NCBI GenBank assembly: GCA_018398805.1
Contig: JAGFBZ010000704.1
Span: forward strand, 124,001-188,000
Origin: Hirundichthys speculiger
Taxonomy: Eukaryota; Chordata; Actinopteri; Beloniformes; Exocoetidae
Length of the DNA stretch: 64,000 nucleotides
Direction of reading: 5' to 3'
Shown: piece after piece, positions 54,250-64,000 of the stretch
Position numbering within the stretch: position 1 is the stretch's first letter
How the letters are laid out: the number at the start of each line of letters is the position of its first letter
Position numbers and translations under genes: made by a program
The notes under the pieces: generated by a model
What the model was told of the DNA's origin: nothing
Databases searched by the model: none
The model's input: the letters and a program-made list of their open reading frames with translations, nothing else

Positions 54250-57200
54250 TCACTGCGTTTTACCACTTTCCACCTCTGTGTCAAACTCAGTCAGGCAGCA
54301 GTAGAGCAACATCTGGGTATATTTGGTGGCAAAGTCTGGAGGAGGAGAAGGAGAGAAGGAGTTAAAGGTGGGGAAATGATGGGAAAAGAGAGAGGAAAGG
54401 GAGGTTGAAGATGATCGAAGTGGTGTTGCGCTCATATTATTCCACATTAGTAAGATTAGTGCTGGGCGGTATGACCAAAAATTATATCACGGTATTTTTC
54501 AAAATTATATCGGTTCACGGTATATCATGGTATTTTATTTTGAAGGCACAACTGGGTGTTAACCACATTTTCTAATCATTTAGAGAGGAATTGCTGCAGT
54601 AAATTGGCTTAGAATGACTTATTTTACTGTCAGGAGGAGAAAAACATTCATATCTACACTAGTATTAATACAGGTTTGCATGACCTCACAAAATGATGCT
54701 ATTTACAAAGAGGTGGCACTCGTTATTCTAATGATTAAGTGAAGGAATCAGAATGATAGTTGCAGTTAAAATACAGAACCCTTTTATTTTTCAAATTTTG
54801 CAAACAACTTGAAAAAACAGGATTTTGTAAAAAAATCAACATTAACTACACAATGTAAACAACGTTCTAAAGTGCAACTACAAAACAGTCCCCTGTCAAA
54901 TTAGAGCTGGGCCATACTGAGAATTTTGGTATCGATCCGATACCAAGTAAATACAGGGCCAGTATCGTCGATACCGATATCGATACTGATACTGATACTT
55001 TTTTATATTAAGCTCTATCTGTCATGAAATTGCAGACCTTTTTGTTAAAACCTACGATAGAATTTCAGCAAACTTAATAGGTGACAGCAAAATACTTTAT
55101 TGTCACAGTTAACATTTTTGTTTTGAAACAATGGAACAGTAATAAGCAGAGTTTATCTTGACATTAGGAAATAAAACTTTTTTTAAGGAGTATAAGGAAA
55201 AACCACAATACAAATTAGAATTGTTCTTCAGAAAAATACAAAAATAAATAATTTTCTTCCTTTCAGAACAAATTCTGAACTCCAAAATGTTCATACTTTG
55301 AACGTTTTGGAGTTCAGAATTAGTTTTTTAAAGACTAAATTATTAATGTTGTTCTTGAAATTGAATATAACTGGACTTTGATGGTTCTGCAGTTGTTTAC
55401 ATCATTAATACAGTTATTGAACTACATGGTTGTTGCTTATTCACTGAGTCATAGTCTCAGATTTTAAGAGAATACAGTTTATTAAATAGTACTATACCTT
55501 AATCCTAAATAACATGGAAACCTGACACGTACCTTACCTCAAGTATGATACCATACTTCCTAAAAAAGATTGAATCATTTAAATGTTTAACAATACAGTA
55601 AAATGTTATCTCTGTGTGATTTTTTTTCTATAATAGTCATTCAATAAAAAGTTGTTTTATGAATAACCTTATTGTCTTCATCATATTTTTATTTTTCCAA
55701 AATGATATGTGAAACGTAGGGGTTGTCTTTTAATCAGAGTCGTCCTATATTCGGGCCAGAAAAGAAAAAAAAAAGCTTGAGGATCGATCTTTTTACACAA
55801 GTATCATTCGATATCAATACCAGCGTTGGTAACGATATTATCGATATTTAGATCGATCCGCCCACCTCTACTGTCAAACAATGTTCTGCGGCATTTACGT
55901 TCCGCCGCGCGGCGTTCCCAACATTGCGTACGCTACAGTACATACTCACCAGTATTACGGTATATGAAAAATTCATATCTTAAGAAAAATAAAGACCGCT
56001 ATACTAGTGCTGGGCGAATATGGAAAAAAATCATATATCGCGATATGAACTATTTTATATCACGATAACGATATATATCACGATATGCCATAATAAAGTA
56101 TGTTTTCAGTTATTCTCTGAAAAGTTTGACAAAAATTTCATTGCTTACTTTTCAACTTTATTTTGAAAGGACATTTAGCTGAACTGTCACAAACATACAT
56201 TTTAGTGCAGCAAAAACAGGTACAGAGGTACAGTAGCTTTCACATTTTTTTTAAAGTGCACAAAAGTTTCTGAGAGGAAAAACACATTTTTGCACTGAAG
56301 TTCAGCTATAAAAAATAAACACAAATTATTTTTCAACTTTCTGAAATCTGTAACCTTGTAGTGCAAAGTTTGCAAACCAATATAAAGTGTCTAAAGTAAA
56401 CATCAGGGTTGAAGAGAACTCTGTTTAAGGCATTAACCATGAATAAAAGTGCAAACATTAAAGGCTACTTTGTTGAAGTAGATATGATTCTATCAAATTT
56501 ATCGTTGCAGGTTATTTAATTACATATTTGCTGTAATAATTGATAAAATTAGGTTAGAAACGATAGAAACGATAGACGAGAAATGGCACGATATACACTT
56601 TTATATCGTCCTCACGATATGTATCGTCATATTGCCCAGCACTACAGATACCGCCCAACACTAAATGCATCTTTCTTAATTTATATTCCTTCATGGATAT
56701 GGGAGTCTGAAACCTTACTGTTCAGTTTCCGTACGAATCTGGGCCTCCTCTCCTCAGGCAGGTAAATGGCCACGTAGTAAACCGGCAGCCCAGACAGCGC
56801 GATGGCGATCCCGATGAGAGAGTTGATGGTGTCACCGTACAGAGGGACGAAGACTAAGAACAGGCTGCACACGCAGTAGATGAAGGGGAAAAACAAGGTC
56901 AGCTGTGGAAACAAGATCACATACATGTGGTTGGCACATTTGTTTACCCACAATGCTTCGATCTGAGCTGCTGCTGCTCACACAGAAAACTGGGCTCCTG
57001 TTCGTAATCAGAGCTCATGGAAATCCTCCAAACCAACATCTGATTTACCCAACTGGACCATCTTAGTTGTTGAAACTAAGATGGATTTTGGGTGAAATTT
57101 TATATCCATATAGATGGATACACCACCATATGCCTGACAAATGTTGTCTTTGGGATTTTTGTTCATTCCTTAAGAAAAAAACAAAACCAGACAGGTTGGA

Positions 57201-60200
57201 CACGAGTGGTATACTCTGAAAGATTGAGGCCATGTGTCCGATTTCTTGTCGGTGGCTTCTTAATTAAACTTCTGGAGAGATCTGAAGGCATCTGGCTGCA
57301 GCTGAGCTTCATTAAAGGCTTCTTACATCTCAATCCCTTCATTTGACTTCATAAATTTAAATCATTTTTGTGTGGCTCCATTATGTAAAATCCAATCAAC
57401 CTGCAGGAAAAACAGCTTTTGTAAGGTGCTGCAGTTAAACTGTCTCACGCAGATCCTTTATTCTCTCACGTGTAAAGCACACACTCCAGCTTTAGTCACT
57501 TTGTGTGATTAGATTTGATTTTTCCCGATTAGATTTTGTTTCACATCAGTTCAGGTCATTAAAAGGCAGCTAATGTATGAAAAGAAAAAAAAAACTGACC
57601 ACCAAAATGTACCATCGCCCCTGTTGATATGTAATCACCACTTTTGGAGGTCCTTCCTTCAATTATTTAATTTTATTAAAAAAAACAAAACACTCAACAA
57701 CACTCTGGCTTTGTAAAAACCCAGTGAGATTACTCAAATCGAAGAATTCAGATAACTCTGCTTGCAGACTTTAATGAGCTGTTGTACCTGGCTGACTGAC
57801 AGAAAACTGTTAAATTACCTTGAATTACTTTAAAGTAGGTAATTCAGCAAGCAAAATAAAAAAGAAATAAAAATCAGTCTGTTCCCAGTCAGGAAGACAT
57901 GGGACTGCAGGTGGGCCGTGAGAGGTCATTAAAATTAAACAAACGTGTTTTAAATCCTCAATCTTTTTTAAATATGTTTTTAATTACTGTAAAATATTCA
58001 TGACATGATTAAAAAAAACATTAAGAAGTAATAAAACAAACCAGTTAAGTGTTATTCTCCTGTCATCTTAACTTAATATGACAGGTGTCACCTTATTTGT
58101 TGCCCACTCACATTAATATTAGAGGTGGGCGGATCGATCCAAATATCGATAATATCGATACCAATGCCGGTATTGATATCGAACAATACTCATGTAAAAA
58201 GATCGATACTCAATTTTTTTTTTATTTTTTCTTTTTAATTTCTAACAGTGAGCATTCAGGTAGATGAGACTGGTCGTCTTCAGCATTAGTTTCTATCAAC
58301 TTTTAAAGTACATGTTACTTAAGTCATACGTTACTGGAGCCAACTCAAAAAAACATAATTAAGACGTTGAAATAACCCAGTACACGTCATGTATCCCATT
58401 GAAAGGTGTTATTTAAGATAAAATAACATTAGATAATCCTTTATTTATCACACAACAGGGACATTTATAGAGTTAAAGCTACAGGAAAGTGCACACAGTG
58501 CAAAAAAAAAAATACACAAGTATTAAAAGATATAATATTAAAGGTGGACTAGAAAAAAACATGAACAGAGATTCAGCTCCAATGAATATTTACACAAAAT
58601 GTTGAAGACATAAAGTTTGAAGAAATTCTATTCTTGGCTTTAACAAAATAATCCAAAGACAAAAATCAAAAAAGTTCATGATAGATTAAGCTTAATATGA
58701 AAAAGTATCAGTATCGGTATTGGTATCGATATCGGTGATATTGGCCTTGTATTTACTTGGTATTGGATCGATACCAAAGTTCCCAGTATCGCCCAGCTCT
58801 AATTAATATCAGAACAATGGTTCCTGGTTCTGTATGTTGATCACGGTTGTGATTAAAGGTTTCAGTCTGCGGAGATTTTTCACATTTCAAATTGGGCCGT
58901 GATATTCTGAAGTTTGGGAATGACTGGTGTAGATATACTGTAGTTTGTATGAATAAATGTGCTCTGTAGGAACAAAGGGAAAAAAGCTGCACCTTGACAG
59001 GCCTGCGTCGGTCCGGCTGGGTGAGGCGCAGGTGGATGAGTCCGGCCACGGAGAGACCAACGAAGAACCAGTAACTGAAGCTGAAATAACTGATGAGCTG
59101 GAACACGTCCTCCACACACAGGAAGATCAGTCCCATCAGCCCCTGCAGCCACACAGCACAGGTAAAGGTGTAGAGGAACTTTTTTTTTGGAGCGTTTGTG
59201 TGATAACCTGCTGCTGGTTTGTGCTCCTCACATTGAACAGCAGAGCAGGGATGGGCGTGTAGCGCTTCATGTGGATCAGACTCAGGCTGTCGGGGAGGTG
59301 GCCCTCTCTGGCGCCAACAAAAAACAACCTGCACCATTCACAGACAGAGAGGGTTACTGGGAAATCTGAGGATGATGATGATGATGCGATGATGATGTCA
59401 TCTCGGTACCGTGAGGCAGGCGATGATGGAAGCGTTGAGTCCCCCGTAGCAGGACATGGCCACAAAAACAGGGATGATCCACTTGAAAGGACCAAGTACT
59501 GCGTTTCCAAAAGTCTGCGGGGTCACAGTTCCAAGGTTTATCACAAACCAACGTGCACTGTAATCCAGACAGTCCTACTGTCAATCCAACCCAAATCAGA
59601 GGAATGATATGGAGTAAACAAATAAAAGAAAATAACAATTTAACAAAGCTGCAGACAGTAGGAGCACCAGATATTTCTTTTCTTCCTTGTTTTTCCTCAT
59701 CAACTTAAATAAATAAATAAATAAATTGTGAATATAAATCCTGCAGCACATTCTGGCTCAAACGTTAGTACAGTACATGAGGAATTTGGTGCTGGCAAGG
59801 AGGGGAAAGAAATAAAGAAGTGACGACGTCAGCAGGTGGCTGTAATGATGATTCGGTACAAAATCAGGATCCATGAAAGGCTGAGTAGAATATAAGAAGC
59901 AAAGATGGGCAGAAGATGTTAACCGATGTGGGAGTAGATAACTGAAATTAAAATGAACAACACTCATCAGAGAAAGATTGGAAATGATTTGCACTATTTT
60001 TCCTTTAACAGCTTAGTGGTAGTGACCGTCATCTACCACATGGGAGGTCCCAGGTTTGAATCCTGGTTGTGTCAGGTGTCAAACCTTTTGACAAGGACCA
60101 GAAAGAGAGCACACATCACACCAATTTTAAAAGCTCTGCACTGGTTACCTGTGTGCTTCAGAATCGATTTTAAGGTCCTCTTAATGGTTTTTAAAGCTCT

Positions 60201-61572
60201 TAATGGTCTTGGTCCCAACTATTTATCTGATTTGCTTTTATCATATGTGCCCTCTAGAAATCTCAGGTCTTCAGGCAGTGGCCTTTTAATTACTCCAAAA
60301 GTTTTAACTAAAACATATGGCGAGGCCTCTTTTTACCATTATGGCCCACGTTTATGGAACAGCTCACCTGAGGACCTGAGGAAGATAGAAACTGTGAACA
60401 TGTTTAAAAGCAAACTCAAGACCTACCTTTTTAGTCTAGCTTTTAACTAAATCTTACATATTTATTGTGTTTTTAGCCTAATTTTTATTTTATTATCTTA
60501 ACTTCTTAGTCTGGGTCTTAACTGAATCTATTTTATTCATCGTATCTTTCACTATCTCTTAGACTAGTTTTAATTGAATTTTATTTATTTTATCTTATTT
60601 TATTTTTTATTCTATTTTTTATTTATTTATTTATTTTTTGACTAATTTTACATTGTAAGTTGGGCATTTAACTGAATTTTATCTATTTTATTATTTTATT
60701 TTTTAGATATTTACCAAATTTTAGGCAATATAGTTATCTTATCAAGTATCTTCTCTCAGGTGTTTCCCCACTTCAAAGTAGCGAGTGTGAGATGGCGTTT
60801 CCTCACCATTCTTCCTCACAATTCTTAAATTCTATGTTTTTATATGTGTGTGTGTGTATGGGGGGGGGGGGGGGGTCATTTGTGTTTATTGTTTCCTGTA
60901 TTGTTTTTATGTAAAGCACTTTGAGCTGCTCCTGTCTGCATGAAAAGTGCTCTATAAATAAAGTATGATTGATTGATTGATTGAAACCTCTCATTCAGAT
61001 CACTCCGCTGTGGCAACCCCAAACAGGGAGCAGCCGAAATGGATGTTTTAGTGCATATTAACATGAAACAATTAATTAAATCTAGAGAAATCTACACGTG
61101 TAAGGAGCGTCCTGCACTGCTGCACACCTCAGGGTTCAGATCAGGACAGGATGACACGAGAAAACTTCACTTTACAAACTGCTTTTTGGGATGTGTTGCT
61201 TACCAGGAAATGCAAAAAAAAAAAATGCATGTATTAAAACTAATGTAATAAATTTGACAAAAAAAAAAAGATACATATCTTGCGCTCATACCATCAGCAA
61301 AAGTCAAAGTGAATTTCAGAATCAATTCTTCTTTTTTTTAAAATCATTTTCCATTTTCTTTTGCAGCATTTTTCTGATTTTTTCTGATTTTTTCAGAGCT
61401 CAGTCTTGCAGCAGCAGCAGCAGCATTCGTGTCTGATGAGTTTCTTACTACAGCGACAGCATCACTGGCCAGCAGCGAGGGCATGTCTAGGACCACGTAG
61501 TACGCCACGTTGGTCAACAGGTAGATGATGGTCACGATGGGCATGGAAACGGCGATGGCCAGAGGCAGATTC
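54250..61572 (-). CDS. y+LAT-type amino-acid transporter light chain (SLC7A6/SLC7A7-like), 3' part, one exon frameshifted
   Basis: Six exons in transcription order: 61572-61449, 59514-59410, 59328-59232, 59142-58993, 56902-56719, 54335-54250 (stop). They encode roughly the last 250 of about 510 residues; the 5' exons lie right of the window. SLC7 light chains pair with a 4F2hc heavy chain and exchange cationic for neutral amino acids plus sodium. Marks seen: [87 protein letters not shown] and YLPEERRP, giving several membrane helices. Details such as YLPEERRP and CCLTEFD lean to SLC7A6, but the paralogue is not certain. Exon 59410-59514 has GCCT duplicated (59414-59421), which puts the next exon out of frame; without it the join reads NASIIASRLFFVG. 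Large introns hold nested hAT elements and a LINE. Confidence 0.92.
54902..55870 (-). mobile_element. Nested hAT-like element, 'GATCGATCCGCCC' family, copy 1
   Basis: Termini TAGAGCTGGGCCATACTGAG and ...GATCGATCCGCCCACCTCTA. CTGTCAAA occurs on both sides (54893-54900, with one extra T before the element, and 55871-55878). The homologous copy at 5.3 kb has this site unoccupied (CCCCTGACAAACAATGTTCTG in inverse at about 5348-5368). Non-coding. The second family member is at 58120. Confidence 0.88.
56005..56644 (-). mobile_element. hAT-like element, 'GGGCGATATG' family, copy 3, nested
   Basis: Inverse-orientation copy of the elements at 21460 and 31804, with ends TAGTGCTGGGCGAATATGG and ...CATATTGCCCAGCACTA. 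It lies near the right end of the 54457-56663 element. Flanking octamers do not match, so the exact insertion history of this copy is unclear. Confidence 0.85.
56903..58119. other. Transporter intron, no other gene
   Basis: Part of the intron between the exons at 58993 and 56902. The open frame at 57092-57346 has no recognised domain. No element boundaries seen. Confidence 0.5.
58120..58801 (+). mobile_element. hAT-like element, 'GATCGATCCGCCC' family, copy 2
   Basis: 682 bp with termini TAGAGGTGGGCGGATCGATC and ...GTATCGCCCAGCTCTA, flanked by a perfect 8-bp duplication ATTAATAT (58112-58119, 58802-58809). Inverse orientation to the copy at 54902. Non-coding. It lies in a transporter intron. 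Confidence 0.92.
60008..60075 (+). ncRNA. tRNA-like SINE head
   Basis: ACAGCTTAGTGGTAGTGA resembles an RNA polymerase III A box. GGTTTGAATCC, 30 bases on, fits a B box. The flanks do not form a full cloverleaf acceptor stem, so it is a tRNA-derived SINE head or decayed tRNA-like sequence rather than a tRNA gene. LINE-derived sequence follows directly. Confidence 0.45.
60090..60984 (+). mobile_element. 5'-truncated LINE 3' end
   Basis: Contains [40 protein letters not shown] and [13 protein letters not shown], ending in SLAFN and a stop near 60450. This is the C-terminal region of L2/CR1-group fish LINE polymerases. A 3' UTR follows, ending AAAGTGCTCTATAAATAAAG and an (ATTG)n simple repeat (60966-60984). 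The reading frame is open, but the polymerase core is missing. It lies in a transporter intron. Confidence 0.85.
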
Positions 61573-61897
61573 CTGCAACGACAGCCACACAGAGCGGTTA
61601 CGGCCTCACGGAAAAGCTAGCAAACAGATGACAGAAGCTCCGGTGGGACAGTGAGAGAATATATGATGGTTCAAACAGATCTTTAAATACTAACAATATG
61701 ACTCATTTGTTCTAAACTGGAGGCTTCACAACCTCCAGCCTCTTCTTCACTCCAGTCATCTGTCTCTGCAGGTCTGATTCAGCATCCAGACCACTCACAG
61801 AGCTGCAGGACTTCCACCACTTGGAACAGCAAAGATCTAAATACGTCCATCTCTCTTGGTCATTCTGATAACGATTATCATTAATGTCATACTTTAT
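61573..61897. other. Upstream intron of the transporter gene
   Basis: About 325 bases right of the first visible transporter exon. No further exon or repeat recognised. Confidence 0.45.
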
Positions 61898-62640
61898 TAT
61901 TATTATTATTATAACCTTTATTTAAACTCGGAGATACATTGAGGTAGAGACCTCATTTACAATGCAGCCGAGTGAAACAACAATAACAAAAATAAAGGCA
62001 CTTAGACACAAAAAAATGCCAAAGAGAAACTTACATAAAAGTAACGACAAGAATTTAAAAACACAGTAAAATTACAATTAAAATGTAAAAAAAATAAATA
62101 AAGACATGAATAATTAAAATTTGATTTAAATTTAGTTAAAATGTAGAAACAATAATCAGGTAAAACAGGAACAGCTAGAAGTAAAATGTGATACAGTTAA
62201 AGATTTAAATTGCCCTATGGATAAAAATGATGAAAGCTTGAAATAGTTCTGCAGGTGCACGATATGAAAAACTGGATTTTCCAAGTTCACTAAAAACAGC
62301 TGGCACCTGCAGCGTAATCCAATCACGAGACCGAGTTTGATAAGAGCCCTCATTAAAAGAAAGCATGGAGCTAATGTAAGGAGGTAAAAGACCATTAAGA
62401 GCTTTATAAATAAATAAAACCCAGTGTCTTTCACGTCTTACAGAAAGAGAGGGCCACCCAACATTAGAATACAAGTCACAATGATGATGTCATAGCTGTC
62501 TCCAGTGATGAATCTTAATGCAGAGTGGTAAACAGAGTCCAGGGGTTTAAGAGTCGCAGCAGAGGCATGCATGTACAAAATATCACCATAATCCAACACT
62601 GATAAAAAAGGGTTAGGGTTACGGTTAGGTCCTGAAGAGA
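61898..62640 (-). mobile_element. LINE 3' fragment, minus strand
   Basis: Minus-strand pieces WVLFIYKALNGLLPPYISSML and SRDWITLQVPAVFSELGKSS (then FSYRAPAE) are typical of the C-terminus of fish non-LTR retrotransposon ORFs. The 3' end, CGAGTTTAAATAAAGGTTAT followed by an (AAT)n repeat, lies at 61898-61920. 5'-truncated. Confidence 0.7.
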
Positions 62641-62844
62641 TTTGATGATTTTGTCTTTATGCAACTGCATAATAGGTTTGAAATAAAACAATCAAGATGT
62701 GATCCAAGTGTAGACTTTTTAGCATCATTATGACCCGTTTTAAGAAAAGGAACCTCCATTTTCAGGGGCTCAAAAATATGTATCATCTGATATCTGGTAC
62801 TGAGTTGGTGTTTTGGAAGCTGTTGACTGGAGTCCAAAGAGATG

Positions 62845-63420
62845 CGAATGCAAAGAGGAGGCCATCATTCAGGCTGAACGACAGACTAACATCAATCTAT
62901 AATGGAAGACAAGAAAAAAACTGTTTGGTGTATTCTTAAAAAGAAAGAAATCCCTGAGGAGCTCAACAGCATCAACGGGCCTGGAAGACCACGGAGAACA
63001 GTCAAAGTGGATGATTGTAGAATAAAAACCCTCCAGAACATCAACAGAAGTTGAAGGTGGACGTATCTTTGTGAAAGTCTACAATCAAGAGCGTGTAAAT
63101 GCAGAGTTGACAACAAAGTGGAAATCCGCTGGTGACGTTCAGGAACAGGAAAGACACATCAGATTCTGCCAGAAAACATTTCAACAGGTGTCATGAGATC
63201 ACAAGTTATGGTCTCAGATTCTTCGGACAGGTGAAACCAAGGTAAACTTGAATCAGAATGATGGCGGGAGAAAAGCACGGGACTGCTCCTGATCTGAAGC
63301 AGACCACGTCGTGTGACAAACATGATGGAGGGAGTCTCATGTCACGAACGTGTACGACTGCCAGCGGAATAAGGTCACTGGTGTTGACTGGTGATACGAC
63401 TGCTGAGGTGTCCAGGTGAA
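62845..63420 (+). pseudogene. Decayed Tc1-like transposase
   Basis: The plus strand reads MEDKKKTVWCILKKKEIPEE, NGPGRPRRTVKVDD (GRPRKTT-like linker between the DNA-binding domains) and INRS then a stop. Later fragments of the catalytic region are scrambled by indels. Resembles the KTVWRILKRKE...GRPRKTTKVDDR block of fish Tc1-like transposases. Termini not found. Confidence 0.65.
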
Positions 63421-63639
63421 ATGTCAGGTGAAATGTCAGGAAACTAACAGGACTGCACTTCTCACTCTGATCACGTCTTAGTTGTTTTAGTTCAAATCCA
63501 CTGTGTCGTTGCATAAAAACTAAATCATTACAACTCTGTCATTATCCAGATACGTCTGGACTTAACTGTAGGTGCCTCTTTCACAGAGAAGTTCAGCAGT
63601 TTGACTGTAGATGACTGTCACTGATCCGGTGTCGGTGGT

Positions 63640-63960
63640 ACTGGTACTGGTTTCCTGCCACTTCCTGTTCTTTTCTGGGTTTACTGGCTGTTTTCCCGAA
63701 TGAGTGCTTTGTTCCTTCCAGCTAATAGTGGAGTTTTTCCTTGAAACCGTTTGGCTTAAAGGTTTTTCTCCCACTGGGGAAGTTCATTAACATTCTTTCT
63801 TTGTTTGATATTTAATAATATTACTTTAATAATAATATATAATTAATAATAATAATAATAATGATAATATCTGGCCATGATCCGGGTCTCTGAGAAGCAC
63901 CTAGAGACAGTTTGTGTTGTTTTATAGACTATACAAATAAAGTTGGATAACTTTGAATCT
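63640..63960 (+). repeat. LINE 3' UTR and tail
   Basis: The TAATAGTGGAGTTTTTCCTTG to TTTTTCTCCCACTGGGG stretch, then a TAATAA-rich simple repeat (about 63815-63870), then CTAGAGACAGTTTGTG...CTATACAAATAAAGTTGGAT. This is the 3' UTR pattern of teleost L2-type LINEs (a 'squelched' simple repeat inside, ending ATAAATAAAGTTG). Confidence 0.55.
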
Positions 63961-64000
63961 CAGTTCCACCCATCATCCGGGAGATGTGACTGTTTTTACG

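Larger units (their letters stand above)
54457..56663 (-). mobile_element. hAT-derived element (copy 2), carrying two nested elements
   Basis: Termini TAGTGCTGGGCGGTATGACC (54457) and ATACCGCCCAACACTA (ending 56663). It is homologous in inverse orientation to 5284-6450. It is interrupted by the elements at 54902-55870 and 56005-56644. Compared with copy 1 it lacks the BED-like segment: GTTGCAC joins directly to TTTAGAACG (in copy 1 these lie either side of about 5384-5624). It lies in the last intron of the transporter gene. Confidence 0.85.

Noticed and set aside
58753..59337. 194-aa minus-strand frame as one exon
   Set aside because: Only its central part (58993-59142) is the transporter exon. 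The frame simply reads through intron sequence on both sides.
59953..60450. 165-aa open frame as a host gene
   Set aside because: The C-terminal 120 residues are LINE polymerase sequence followed by a LINE 3' tail. The N-terminal part is unrelated flanking sequence.

Overview
The window looks like teleost fish nuclear DNA. Genes have many short exons with GT-AG introns, introns are packed with Tc1-like, hAT-like and LINE elements typical of ray-finned fish, and the two best-recognised proteins (CZIB and SCP2/SCPx) align along their length with vertebrate orthologues. No bacterial, viral or organellar gene organisation is seen.

Layout. 1-4.9 kb: repeats (a 224-bp MITE, AT microsatellites, a MITE of the 'CAGTCATGG' family, a dead Tc1-like element). 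4.9-13.0 kb, + strand: czib, 8 exons, 160 aa, with a hAT derivative, a TTAA-flanked MITE and a 1.6-kb Tc1-like element in intron 2. 13.0-14.4 kb: degenerate tandem repeat, then a hAT MITE just upstream of scp2. 14.4-34.4 kb, + strand: scp2 (SCPx: thiolase plus sterol carrier domain), 16 exons, with introns full of mobile elements. The last exon carries a one-base frameshift before the C-terminal SKL. 34.4-39.9 kb: mostly non-coding, with one possible four-exon small secreted protein. 39.9-42.7 kb: CCAT/CCAG array. 43.0-45.9 kb, + strand: five-exon gene for a 162-aa secreted Cys-containing protein, with a Tc1-like element in intron 3 and a MITE in the 3' UTR. 46.6-47.6 kb: hAT element. 48.3-53.1 kb: 4.8-kb minisatellite with a 20-bp unit. 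54.2-61.6 kb, - strand: the last six exons of a y+LAT-type (SLC7A6/SLC7A7-like) amino-acid transporter, which runs off the right edge; one exon carries a 4-bp tandem duplication that breaks the frame. 61.9-64.0 kb: LINE and Tc1-like remnants.

How the genes relate. They do not form a functional unit. CZIB is a small zinc-binding protein, SCPx a peroxisomal beta-oxidation thiolase fused to a lipid carrier, and the y+LAT light chain works at the plasma membrane with a 4F2hc heavy chain. The strongest signals beyond the genes are the TE archaeology (nested insertions dated by paralogous empty sites, MITE families with intact target duplications), the two large tandem arrays, and two coding frameshifts that are either assembly errors or real lesions. 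I found no convincing new multi-gene system.
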